Of a DNA stretch of 64,000 bases, positions 1 to 7,764 are shown in pieces. Both the position numbers and the translations under genes were made by a program. The DNA is from Pseudocitrobacter corydidari (GTDB lineage Bacteria; Pseudomonadota; Gammaproteobacteria; Enterobacterales; Enterobacteriaceae). The notes beneath the pieces are model-generated. The model was not told the DNA's origin. It saw only the letters and a list, made by a program, of their open reading frames with translations, and ran no database searches. Location of the stretch: assembly GCF_021172065.1 (NCBI RefSeq), contig NZ_CP087880.1, positions 1,340,583 to 1,404,582 on the forward strand, read 5' to 3'. Within the stretch, counting starts at the first letter, position 1. Each line of letters opens with the position of its first letter.

Positions 1-2
1 CG

Positions 3-1421
3 GCGGGCGTTATTTCCGTTGCTGACCTTGCTTTAAAGCAGGGCGCAAAAGCTGTTGAATATATTACAAGTGGAATAAAACAGGATGATGGATCTTATTT
101 ACTTAATTTGCCCAATGGTGCTACTGTTACTTCTTATGTTGCACCTTCACCTAAAAGCCCTGTTGCTGTTTATCTGCCCTCTGATGCTACTGGCTTTTCT
201 GCAAAGAAAATTCAGGATACGATAGACCCGTATAATCAGCAGGTTAAACCTGTTCAGGTTGCGCCTACATATTATAATGTTGATGCACCACCGCCGATAA
301 GTCAGCCATTCCCGAATGATGTATATCGTGTGTCAGTGAAAGGTACTAAATATCCTTATTCGGCTGATATCAGGGATACAAAGGGAGATGCTGTTCTTGT
401 TAGCGATAATCCTGTAATGATTGCGCTTTATAAGTCGATTAATGGTTATTCTCATTCCAATGTGACTTATCATGAGGCGTCTGACGACAATAACTTACAT
501 ATCAGAATGCCCAGAAATTTTAAGGTTTATTCGGTTTCTGTTAAAGACTTTCAGTATGTAAAGCCGAACCCTTATTTTGGTGGATATTCATCGATTGTAA
601 CTGTGGTTTTATCTGTTGCGACAACAACAGTTACGCTTGAAAATTCATGGGATTTATGTAAAAGCGAGAAAGTACCTGTGCCGGGCAGTACGGCTGATAA
701 TCCCAAAACGCAGTGGAAAAGTATTTGCCACCCTGAGAAGGCTGTGTATAAAACAACTAATGATGTTCAGGACGTTAAAGACCAGATATTTTTTAATACA
801 AATTTTGATACATCAAACTTACCTCAGGTAATTAATGGTGAGGTTATTGATAATATAGATTTCAAGCCGGAGGAACTGTTAAACCCGGCTGCGCTGGTTA
901 ATCTTATTAATGGCCTTGCAGGTCAGACTGTTGTTCAGGAGGGATATCAGGGTATACCGCTTGATAAACCTTTTACGGCAGCTGAACTGACGGCTGCAGC
1001 TAATGCAGTTGGCGTAAAACTTGATAAGGGTTTGCTTTATAGTCCGGTTGTCGTTCCTCAGTCGTGGGTTAATGCCAGACCCGGTGCAGGAACGGATACA
1101 GGTGTACACCCTGGTACAGGTACAGATACCGATATTTCTGTTGATTTAGGCGAAGACCCCGGCATTAAATCGCCGGAACTTGAAAAGCCGCCTACTGGTG
1201 AGGAAATTCTCAAGCCGATTACGGAATTAATGCCGGACATTAAAAACCTGAGTATTTCATCGAAGGATGTACAGTGCCCTGTGTGGTCGTTCGAACTCTG
1301 GGATAATAAATATTCCATTGATTCACACTGCGAACTTCTGGAAAAAATCAGGCCCCTTTTGAAAGCGGTATTCCTGCTTATCTGGGGCATTATTTCTCTG
1401 CGTATCATTCTGACGGCGTGA
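3..1421 (+). CDS. TspB/pIII-like phage adsorption protein, 5' partial
   Basis: The reading frame is open to the first base of the window, so the true start lies upstream; about 472 codons are visible. The product resembles the TspB-type minor coat proteins of filamentous prophages, the positional analogue of Ff pIII, which binds the host receptor and caps the virion. Visible features are an extended Val/Tyr/Asp-rich region, a Gly/Thr/Pro-rich linker near codons 358-380, a C-terminal cysteine-containing block (VQCPVW, then a Cys in DSHCELL) and a final hydrophobic segment ending IISLRIILTA that would anchor it in the inner membrane before assembly. It is followed after 10 bp by the pVI-like gene, the standard filamentous phage order. 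The DNA is visibly AT-richer than the chromosome further right, as expected for a phage. A TTG at 108 could be misread as a start, but the frame continues upstream. Confidence 0.75.
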   Translation, partial: AGVISVADLALKQGAKAVEYITSGIKQDDGSYLLNLPNGATVTSYVAPSPKSPVAVYLPSDATGFSAKKIQDTIDPYNQQVKPVQVAPTYYNVDAPPPISQPFPNDVYRVSVKGTKYPYSADIRDTKGDAVLVSDNPVMIALYKSINGYSHSNVTYHEASDDNNLHIRMPRNFKVYSVSVKDFQYVKPNPYFGGYSSIVTVVLSVATTTVTLENSWDLCKSEKVPVPGSTADNPKTQWKSICHPEKAVYKTTNDVQDVKDQIFFNTNFDTSNLPQVINGEVIDNIDFKPEELLNPAALVNLINGLAGQTVVQEGYQGIPLDKPFTAAELTAAANAVGVKLDKGLLYSPVVVPQSWVNARPGAGTDTGVHPGTGTDTDISVDLGEDPGIKSPELEKPPTGEEILKPITELMPDIKNLSISSKDVQCPVWSFELWDNKYSIDSHCELLEKIRPLLKAVFLLIWGIISLRIILTA

Positions 1422-1431
1422 GGGAGGCGTT

Positions 1432-1719
1432 ATGTTCGGTATTCTGGTTTCAGCCTTTAACGTGGCGCTTGGTTTTGTGCTACGAACTGTGGTTGTTAAA
1501 TTCATTCTGTTTTTTGGCCTGTATTTTGTCGTACAGGCGTTTGTTCCGGTTCTGGCGTCACTGTTGCCAAAATCTGTTGATATTGCCGGGTTATTTTCCT
1601 CACTGCCTGACAGCGTATGGTTTTTCGTGAATATGTTTATGGTCACGGAAGGAATTAAATTGATGTTTTCAGCATTGTTAACGCGTTTTATTATTCGTCG
1701 CATTCCTCTGATTGGTTAA
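1432..1719 (+). CDS. pVI-like minor coat protein (DUF2523)
   Basis: A 95-residue, strongly hydrophobic protein with about three membrane segments (roughly residues 5-20, 22-45 and 60-80) and a basic tail (RFIIRRIPLIG). Its size and its place between the adsorption protein and the Zot ATPase match the DUF2523/pVI proteins, which help terminate virion extrusion together with pIII. A GGGAGG ribosome site sits just before the ATG. It ends 3 bp before the next gene, so the three are probably translated from one message. The family call rests on position and hydrophobicity more than on sequence motifs. Confidence 0.75.
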   Translation: MFGILVSAFNVALGFVLRTVVVKFILFFGLYFVVQAFVPVLASLLPKSVDIAGLFSSLPDSVWFFVNMFMVTEGIKLMFSALLTRFIIRRIPLIG

Positions 1720-1722
1720 TTT

Positions 1723-2757
1723 ATGGCTATTTCTGCGTATGTGGGCATTCCGGGTAGCGGTAAATCTTACGAAGTAGTGGCAAGCGTCATTATTCCCGCC
1801 TGTATCGCGGGGCGTCGCATTGTCAGTAATATTTACGGCCTTGCCACGCAAAGTATTTATGATTACTGCGTTGATATTAAAAAGGCAGACAGGGAGTCTC
1901 TTGGTGAAATTTTACTTGTTCAGAATGAAGACGTTCAGAACGATAACTTTTTCCCTTACAAAACAGACTCAGGCATTGCGGAGGATACGTTCTGTCGTCC
2001 GGGGGATTTAATTTGTATTGATGAAGCATGGCGTATATGGGAGAACGATAAGGGCATCCCTGCCAATCATCGTTCTTTCATTGCTGAACATCGTCATTTT
2101 GCCGATGAAAAAACGGGTATTACCTGTGATTTAGTGGTTATGAATCAGTCCGTTGCCAACCTTCCGCGATTCATCAAAGACCGGGTGGAAACCACGTACC
2201 GCATGAGTAAGCATGTGGCGCTGGGGTTGCACAACCGCTACCGGGTGGACGTATTTACGGGCATTAAACTGTTTAAGTCTAACCTGACGAACAGTTATCA
2301 GAATAAATATGACAGGGCGATATTTCCTTTATATAAATCCCATGAAAACGGGCAGGGAAGGGAGCTTGTCACGGATAAACGCCAGAATATTTTCAGTTCC
2401 AAAATGCTGTGGTTTAAAGCCGCTGGGTTACTGATTCTGGCGGTGATTGCCATTTTTTATCTGTTCTGGTTCTTTACGTCTAACGGTAATTCAGAGCCTG
2501 AACAGCAGACTAAAGATTTACCCGCCGCAAATAATTCAGCGTCTTTTGTACCTACCGCGCCAGCTAAGCCCGTTGTGTCGGACAAATGGCGACTTGCCGG
2601 ACGGCTTAAACGCGATGGTCAGGCATGGGTTGTTGTTGCAGACACGTCAGGCAGATTGCGTATAGAGCCGGCTTCGCAGTTCAGCTTTGACGGCATGATG
2701 ATGACGGGTGAAATCGACGGCGAAACGGTGACGGTTTATTCAGGGGCGATACGATGA
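1723..2757 (+). CDS. zot: Zot-domain assembly ATPase (pI analogue)
   Basis: A 344-residue protein of the zonula-occludens-toxin/pI family, the inner-membrane ATPase that drives extrusion of filamentous phage through the secretin. The N-terminal cytoplasmic domain has a Walker A motif (GIPGSGKS, residues 8-15) and a Walker B-like LICIDE (96-101) followed by AWRIW, typical of Zot. One membrane helix follows at about 232-252, then a periplasmic tail of about 90 residues. An internal ATG at codon 228 (position 2404), just before the helix, would yield a 117-residue product like Ff pXI, although no good ribosome site precedes it. The stop overlaps the start of the secretin gene (ATGA). Despite the name, nothing here suggests an enterotoxin role. 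Confidence 0.9.
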   Translation: MAISAYVGIPGSGKSYEVVASVIIPACIAGRRIVSNIYGLATQSIYDYCVDIKKADRESLGEILLVQNEDVQNDNFFPYKTDSGIAEDTFCRPGDLICIDEAWRIWENDKGIPANHRSFIAEHRHFADEKTGITCDLVVMNQSVANLPRFIKDRVETTYRMSKHVALGLHNRYRVDVFTGIKLFKSNLTNSYQNKYDRAIFPLYKSHENGQGRELVTDKRQNIFSSKMLWFKAAGLLILAVIAIFYLFWFFTSNGNSEPEQQTKDLPAANNSASFVPTAPAKPVVSDKWRLAGRLKRDGQAWVVVADTSGRLRIEPASQFSFDGMMMTGEIDGETVTVYSGAIR

Positions 2758-4016
2758 AGCTGATAACAGGTTTACTTTTTTTACTGGTTCCGGGGCTGGT
2801 TATGGCGAAGGGCGTCAGTCTGGAGCTCAACGCTGTTCCGCTGCCGCAGGCGCTGAACATGATTTACGTTCAGGTGTTCGATAAGCCGTTTATGCTTGAC
2901 CCGGAGCTTGCCAAATCCGATAAGGTGGTGACGTTCCGTATCACGCCGGATATCGATGAACGGGCATTTATTAAGCGCTATCTCGGCAATATGAACATTG
3001 CGATTTATAACAAACAGGGCATTGACTACGTGGCGCCGTTCACGCCGAAAGCGTATGTGCCACCGCAGGAGACCTTTGTTTATCGTCCGCGCTTCCGTTC
3101 CGTGGCGTATCTTTCTGACATTCTGGCCGGGCAGTTTACCGGGCAGTTTAACAGCCAGCGTAATTCGTTACCGTCCGGGCAGATATCACCGGAAGCGGCT
3201 GTAGCGGGTACGGCATCGGACTTCATGAACCGTACCGGGGATGTGCTGGTTTATTATGGCCGGAAGTCAGAAATTAAGCGGTTGCAGACGCTGTTACCGC
3301 TGATTGATACCGCTTCTGAGGAAGTGATTGTGGCCGCTTACGTGTTTGAGGTTCAGACCAGCGAGCGTAACGGCTCAGGGTTGGCACTGGCGGCGAAGCT
3401 GCTTTCCGGTAAGCTGAATATTCAGATTGGCGCATCGGGTGGTTTTGACAACTTTATCCGGGTGAATACAGGCTCTCTCGATGCGTTGTATGAGTTGTTC
3501 AGGACGGACAGCCGTTTTCATGTCGTCAGTTCGCCGAGGCTCAGGGTGAAGGATGGCGCATCAGCCACGTTTTCAGTCGGTAATGAGGTTCCGGTGCTGG
3601 GCCAGGTGAGTTACGCCGATAACAGGCCGATACAGTCGATTGAATACCGTTCCAGCGGCGTTATTTTGGACGTGAAACCGCAAATCCGGACTGACAATAT
3701 TGACCTCGTAATCAGGCAACAGCTTTCCAGCTTTGCGAAGACGGATACGGGCGTCAATAACAGCCCGACGCTGATTAAGCGCGAGGTCAATACGGAGGTA
3801 TCAGCGGCTGACGGGGATATCATTTTGCTGGGTGGTCTGGCTGAGTCGAAGGTCACGAACGCCGATACCGGATTTAGTTTTCTGCCAAAAGGCTGGCTCA
3901 CCAGTTCATCTGACGAGAAGAATAAGACGGATATTCTTGTCGTGTTACAGGCGAAAAAAGTCAGGCGCGCCAGCGCCGCGCACGCACCGAGTTCCCACGA
4001 GGAGCGCGCGCGGTGA
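2754..4016 (+). CDS. Filamentous phage secretin (pIV analogue)
   Basis: A 420-residue outer-membrane secretin through which the phage leaves the cell. It begins with a signal peptide (hydrophobic core GLLFLLVPGLVMA, cleavage about residue 18), has an N-domain (about 20-110), a flexible Ser/Gly-rich stretch, and a C-terminal secretin domain with the family signatures VSSPRLRVKDG, a VGNEVPVLG segment and the late DIILLGGL. It overlaps the Zot gene by 4 bp, so assembly ATPase and export channel are coupled. The C-terminal tail is Arg/Ala/Ser-rich and its DNA (about 3960-4020) is unusually GC-rich. Carrying its own secretin sets this phage apart from CTX-type phages, which borrow the host type II secretin. 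Confidence 0.9.
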   Translation: MKLITGLLFLLVPGLVMAKGVSLELNAVPLPQALNMIYVQVFDKPFMLDPELAKSDKVVTFRITPDIDERAFIKRYLGNMNIAIYNKQGIDYVAPFTPKAYVPPQETFVYRPRFRSVAYLSDILAGQFTGQFNSQRNSLPSGQISPEAAVAGTASDFMNRTGDVLVYYGRKSEIKRLQTLLPLIDTASEEVIVAAYVFEVQTSERNGSGLALAAKLLSGKLNIQIGASGGFDNFIRVNTGSLDALYELFRTDSRFHVVSSPRLRVKDGASATFSVGNEVPVLGQVSYADNRPIQSIEYRSSGVILDVKPQIRTDNIDLVIRQQLSSFAKTDTGVNNSPTLIKREVNTEVSAADGDIILLGGLAESKVTNADTGFSFLPKGWLTSSSDEKNKTDILVVLQAKKVRRASAAHAPSSHEERAR

Positions 4017-4096
4017 TGGTGGCGACGGGGTGACGTGATGGTATATCCGGTTTTAATGTCGTCAGGTATGTAGGGCGTGTATTATGTTTTTATCTT

Positions 4097-4140
4097 AACA
4101 CCGGTCAGTGATAAAACTTGTTTTATTGCTGTCCGGTGTT
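4097..4140. repeat. Large hairpin, phage intergenic region (first)
   Basis: AACACCGG at 4097-4104 is the exact reverse complement of CCGGTGTT at 4133-4140, and the interior (CAGTGATAAAAC against TTTTATTGCTG) pairs almost throughout, giving an imperfect stem of about 21 bp with a tiny loop. It lies just after the secretin gene, where filamentous phages keep their packaging signal and strand origins. It could also end transcription of the morphogenesis genes; sequence alone does not separate these roles. Confidence 0.7.
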
Positions 4141-4141
4141 G

Positions 4142-4193
4142 ACCTGGCCGCAGCGTTGGTTTCATTTTTTTTCGTAGTAGATTGCGGCCAGGT
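4142..4193. repeat. Large hairpin, phage intergenic region (second)
   Basis: ACCTGGCCGCA (4142-4152) and TGCGGCCAGGT (4183-4193) form a perfect 11-bp inverted repeat enclosing about 30 bases that include a run of eight T residues. It follows the first hairpin by a single base and precedes the ribosome site of the small gene at 4215. Two adjacent strong hairpins fit a single-strand phage origin or packaging region. Confidence 0.65.
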
Positions 4194-4214
4194 AGCTTCC
4201 CACCGGAGATTCAT

Positions 4215-4523
4215 ATGCAGCATTTTACGCCGGAAAAAACTTTATCTTTGTCAGCAAAAACTTGCGATCGATGCCGTCGCCGGGCAGAAAAGGATGATCT
4301 GGAATTTCAGGAGTTCCTGACTATTGACCACAGAGCTGGTTATGGCTCCGTTTTTGGCGATGGCGGCCGGTTGCGGCTGGATTTGTGCCAGCACTGTGTT
4401 AAAGAGGTTTTGGGGCAGTGGCTCACTCAGCGTGAAGAATTTGATAAGGGAATACAGGCGCTGAATGCCTTTGTTGAACGCGCCGGGTTGTTTACCGATG
4501 ATGAGCATTTCGGCAGTCTTTGA
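4215..4523 (+). CDS. Small CxxC protein, probable phage cargo
   Basis: A 102-residue soluble protein with two cysteine pairs, CDRC near the N-terminus and LCQHC about 50 residues later, spaced as in a small zinc ribbon; between them lies an acidic FQEFLTIDHRAGYGSVFGDG stretch. I recall similar uncharacterised proteins in enterobacteria, many near mobile elements, but no function. The ATG at 4215 is chosen because GGAG lies 6 bp upstream; a longer frame from 4182 would run through the hairpin arm. It sits between the phage morphogenesis genes and dif, where filamentous phages often carry repressor or accessory genes, so a regulatory or cargo role is inferred. Confidence 0.6.
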   Translation: MQHFTPEKTLSLSAKTCDRCRRRAEKDDLEFQEFLTIDHRAGYGSVFGDGGRLRLDLCQHCVKEVLGQWLTQREEFDKGIQALNAFVERAGLFTDDEHFGSL

Positions 4524-4603
4524 ACAAACTTATGACCAGTTTCTTTTGATGCAGTTGCAGGCAACCCTGAGACTTTGACGAGCTCAGGAAATCCGGGTTC
4601 GTT

Positions 4604-4852
4604 TCACAGCAAGAGGCAAGTAAGGTTGATGAGCCATTGCGTTACTGCAAAACTTATCCGTCCTGTGTCATCGCAGACGATTTGCCACCCGGAACTGGTG
4701 AGGAACCGGTGCGGCCATCCGCTTTGCATAATTGCTACAACTGCGCCAGTGATGATAGAGCAAAGCCACCATAGCCGTAAAGATTTGACCAGACCAAGAG
4801 AGTTTACGGTCGCAGAACGGCAGAATGCATCTTCTTTCGCATTGGTGCGCAT
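4604..4852 (-). CDS. Uncertain reading frame starting inside dif
   Basis: An open frame of 82 codons whose ATG lies within dif (bases 4850-4852) and which reads leftward into the prophage. The product would have one or two hydrophobic stretches (SLRLWWLCSIITGAVVAIM and a Leu-rich C-terminus). No ribosome site precedes the ATG, because those bases are the recombination site itself, and I do not recognise the protein. It may be chance, or a phage frame that gains a new upstream sequence on integration. It is listed because 4524-4843 otherwise contains no supported gene. Confidence 0.2.
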   Translation of the reverse strand: MRTNAKEDAFCRSATVNSLGLVKSLRLWWLCSIITGAVVAIMQSGWPHRFLTSSGWQIVCDDTGRISFAVTQWLINLTCLLL

Positions 4853-4871
4853 AATGTATATTATGTTAAAT
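4844..4871. other. dif: dif, XerCD chromosome-dimer resolution site / phage attachment site
   Basis: The 28 bases are identical to my recollection of E. coli dif: XerC arm GGTGCGCATAA, central TGTATA, XerD arm TTATGTTAAAT. XerC and XerD recombine here, activated by FtsK, to resolve chromosome dimers at septation. The filamentous prophage genes end just to the left, so this is one of the two dif-like junctions expected of a phage integrated by XerCD; the other would lie left of the window. The chromosome resumes to the right. Confidence 0.95.
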
Positions 4872-4996
4872 AGGATTGGTAGGTCTATTACTAAATGGTT
4901 CACTCGTGCTGCCACACCAATCAGCATGTGGTGAATTTTGAATTACTTCCCTTTTGAAGTACCTTTTCCGTTCCGCTCACACGATAAAAAAATAGC

Positions 4997-5022
4997 AAAA
5001 ACCGACCCTGGGGTCGGTTTTT
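4997..5022. terminator. Bidirectional terminator right of dif
   Basis: AAAACCGACC and GGTCGGTTTT form a stem with a 5-base loop flanked by A and T tracts on both sides, a rho-independent terminator that can act in either direction. It ends the leftward gene at 5038-6030 and would stop readthrough toward dif. Confidence 0.85.
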
Positions 5023-5037
5023 ATAAAAAGGCAATAC

Positions 5038-6030
5038 TTACAGCGGTGATGTTGTGACGACCGTGCGGGTCTGGCGGCGATACCCCACTCTCCCCATGGC
5101 GCCAGCAACTACGCCCATCACAATAAGCATAAAGAAACTGTACCAACTGGCTTTCGCGGCGGCAGCTGCGGCTTTATCAGCAGCCTCACGCGCTTTTTGC
5201 GCAGCCTCTTTTTTCAACTCCTCATATTTTTGACGAGCTGCCTGATAATTTTGCTCTGCCTGATTAACCATCTGTTCAGCTTCGGCATCACTTTTACCAG
5301 TACGCGCAATGATAATATTTTTCAGCGCCTGACGATCCGCTGCTTCGAATGTTGCACTATTTCTATCGGCAAGACCTTTGATGAATTGAGTAATATCTCC
5401 ACCCTGATTAACCTGATGTTGTGCCATTTCCCCCTCATTACGTGCGTTTTGCTCGAGAGCTTCAGGCTGCAATTCCGGTTTACCGGTCTGTCTTAATGTC
5501 AGTTCCAGTTGATTTTGAAAATCATCGAGGTTGATATTATTTTCATCCAATTTTTCTTTCGCCTCCCTTACAACCGAAGGCGCAACCGATTTAATACCGC
5601 TGCCCACGGCCTGCATTCCTGAGCCAACAATATTCAGCGCACCGGTTGTCGCGCTATTCGCTAACATCAGTAAGAAAGTTGTACAAATTAAGGTATTGAC
5701 GCCAAACACAAGCACGCCATGCAGCGAGCCGTGACGATAAGCGAGCCAGCCACCAACAAAACCGCCTACTGCTGCGGAAATTATCATGCTAATTCCCGTC
5801 CATATCGCGGCTCCGGTAGCCAGCCCATCCAGTGGATTCTCTTCCTGAAGCGGGTCAACCGTGGTGGCGCCAATTGCTGAACCTAAAATAATAAGAAGTA
5901 AATAAATCACAATGGAGATAACAACACCGGCGAACACGGCACTCCAGGAGATTTTCTTGAAAACAGATGTATTCACCGTCGGATAAAGAGGATCGTATTG
6001 CCTCTCTTCAATATGTTGATAATTAGCCAT
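5038..6030 (-). CDS. Multi-pass membrane protein with coiled-coil stalk
   Basis: A 330-residue protein of unknown function. After a short polar N-terminus it has three hydrophobic segments (about residues 28-55, 75-97 and 105-130), the first two separated by an acidic loop, then a long polar, Gln/Glu/Ala/Lys-rich region (about 145-295) that ends in a heptad-like AAQKAREAADKAAAAAA coiled coil, and a last membrane helix (about 296-315) with a basic tail. The ATG at 6030 is preferred because GGAG lies 6-7 bp upstream; a GTG at 6042 would overlap that ribosome site. It stands alone between terminators. The shape suggests an envelope scaffold or stress protein, but that is only inference. Confidence 0.7.
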   Translation of the reverse strand: MANYQHIEERQYDPLYPTVNTSVFKKISWSAVFAGVVISIVIYLLLIILGSAIGATTVDPLQEENPLDGLATGAAIWTGISMIISAAVGGFVGGWLAYRHGSLHGVLVFGVNTLICTTFLLMLANSATTGALNIVGSGMQAVGSGIKSVAPSVVREAKEKLDENNINLDDFQNQLELTLRQTGKPELQPEALEQNARNEGEMAQHQVNQGGDITQFIKGLADRNSATFEAADRQALKNIIIARTGKSDAEAEQMVNQAEQNYQAARQKYEELKKEAAQKAREAADKAAAAAAKASWYSFFMLIVMGVVAGAMGRVGYRRQTRTVVTTSPL

Positions 6031-6242
6031 TTCAATCTCCACTATTTGTTAACTTAGATACATTCAGGTCATGACTTATAAAACCAACGTTCTATTTAAG
6101 CGTAGTATTAATTGAAATAATTGAATGCATATTTGAACTAAACCGGATGGCATCGACCAGTACACGTCTTTAAATAGGAATTTTCAACCAAAATGGTAAT
6201 AATTGTGTGGTTATTTGTACTTAAACTAAAAGAACCAAAAAA

Positions 6243-6268
6243 AAAGCCTCTGGGTAAACAGAGGCTTT
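6243..6268 (-). terminator. Terminator after ddc
   Basis: AAAGCCTCTG and CAGAGGCTTT form a 10-bp stem with a 6-base loop; read leftward it is followed by a long U run (A tract at 6235-6245). It ends the dat-ddc transcript. Confidence 0.85.
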
Positions 6269-6285
6269 ATATTTTCTTTCGAAGA

Positions 6286-7755
6286 TTAACGACTTAACAA
6301 CGTCTCAGCCGTATCTTTCACGCTCGCCAGCAGAACTTTTACATCCTCCAGGCAAACGGTCGGGTTCAGCAGCGTCAGTTTCAGGCACGTCACACCGTCA
6401 GCTTCCGTAACGCCCACGTTAGCCGCGCCAGATGCCAGCAGCACGTCGCCGATACGCTGGTTGAGCAAAGCAACAAATGCAGCATCGCCCGATTCCGGAC
6501 GGAAGCGGAACAACACGCTTGCCAGCTGTGGCTGCATTACCAGTTCCAGGTGCGGCTGCGCGGAAACAAATTCCGCAACCTGCTGCGCCAGGGTTACACC
6601 GTTATCAATGATTTCGGCGTACTGCTTTTTACCCAGCGCTTCAAGGCCCATCCACAGTTTCAACGCATCAAAACGACGGGTGGTTTGCAGTGATTTGGAC
6701 ACCAGGTTCGGCACGCCATGCTCTTCATCGAAATCAGAGTTCAGGTACGCCGCCTGGTAACGCATCAGTTCATAATGACGCGCATCCTTCAGCAGGAACG
6801 CGCCGCAGCTGATGGTCTGGAAGAACTGCTTGTGGAAATCCAGCGTAACGGAGTCTGCGGATTCCAGGCCATTCAGGTAGTGACGATACTTCTCAGAAAG
6901 CAGCAGCGCCCCGCCCCATGCGGCATCCACGTGGACCCAGATCTTTTCGGCTGCGGCCAGTTCCGTTATCTCGACCAGCGGATCGATAGCACCGGCGTCG
7001 GTGGTTCCCGCCGTAGCGACAATCGCCAACACCTGCTCGCCGTTGGCTTTCGCCTGCGCCAGTTTGGCTTTCAGGTCGGCCATGTCCATGCGAGAAAATG
7101 CGTCGGTTTTCACCTGAGTTACAGAGCGATAGCCCAGGCCCATCAGTGCCATATTCTTCTGCACAGAGAAGTGTGCGCTTTCAGAGCAGAACACTTTGAT
7201 TTTGCTGAGATCGCCGGTCAAACCATTCTGCTGAATGGAATGCCCCTGGCGAGCAAAGAAAGCATCGCGCGCCAGCATCAGCCCCATCAGGTTGCTCTGG
7301 GTGCCGCCGCTGGTGAATACGCCAGCATCGCCAGCCGGATAACCTACCTGCTCGCGCAGCCATTCGATCAGCTTCATCTCGATGATGGTGGCTGACGGGC
7401 TTTGATCCCAGGAGTCCATGCTCTGGTTTGTGGCGTTGATCAGCACTTCTGCAGCCTGGCTGATTACCAGGCTCGGGCAGTGCAGATGCGCCACACACTG
7501 GGCGTGGTGCACAGAAAGACTGTCTTTAAGGAAGTACTCAACTGCACGCGCAATAGTGGCCTGGTTACCCAGGCCCTCTGCGGTGAAGTTCAGATGAATA
7601 CGCTCGCGCAGCTGATCGACGGTTTTACCCTGATACATCTCAGGCTGTTTTAACCATTCAACAACCGCTTTGCTGCTTTGCTCGATGGCGTCCTGGTAAG
7701 CGGCAATACTTTGCGCCGAACCGGACAGAATCGGGTTATTCTCTGACACGTTCAT
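6286..7755 (-). CDS. ddc: L-2,4-diaminobutyrate decarboxylase
   Basis: A 489-residue PLP-dependent group II decarboxylase that converts L-2,4-diaminobutyrate to 1,3-diaminopropane, a polyamine, in the cytoplasm. Family signatures are visible: FTSGGTQSNLMGLMLARD near residue 147, TAGTTDAGAIDP and HVDAAWGG (PLP contacts), and DFHKQF, whose Lys should bind PLP. The length matches characterised Enterobacter and Acinetobacter enzymes. It follows dat by 9 bp, so both are translated from one message: Dat makes diaminobutyrate from aspartate semialdehyde and Ddc decarboxylates it. The lysC-like gene divergent from dat probably feeds the same pathway. Confidence 0.93.
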   Translation of the reverse strand: MNVSENNPILSGSAQSIAAYQDAIEQSSKAVVEWLKQPEMYQGKTVDQLRERIHLNFTAEGLGNQATIARAVEYFLKDSLSVHHAQCVAHLHCPSLVISQAAEVLINATNQSMDSWDQSPSATIIEMKLIEWLREQVGYPAGDAGVFTSGGTQSNLMGLMLARDAFFARQGHSIQQNGLTGDLSKIKVFCSESAHFSVQKNMALMGLGYRSVTQVKTDAFSRMDMADLKAKLAQAKANGEQVLAIVATAGTTDAGAIDPLVEITELAAAEKIWVHVDAAWGGALLLSEKYRHYLNGLESADSVTLDFHKQFFQTISCGAFLLKDARHYELMRYQAAYLNSDFDEEHGVPNLVSKSLQTTRRFDALKLWMGLEALGKKQYAEIIDNGVTLAQQVAEFVSAQPHLELVMQPQLASVLFRFRPESGDAAFVALLNQRIGDVLLASGAANVGVTEADGVTCLKLTLLNPTVCLEDVKVLLASVKDTAETLLSR

Positions 7756-7764
7756 TAACTCCGA

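Noticed and set aside
1723..2757. Zot as an intestinal toxin
   Set aside because: The name is historical; the Walker motifs, membrane helix and phage context support a phage assembly ATPase.
4108..4320. A 70-codon frame crossing both phage hairpins
   Set aside because: It spans the structured intergenic region and overlaps the start of the CxxC protein gene, which has a proper ribosome site.
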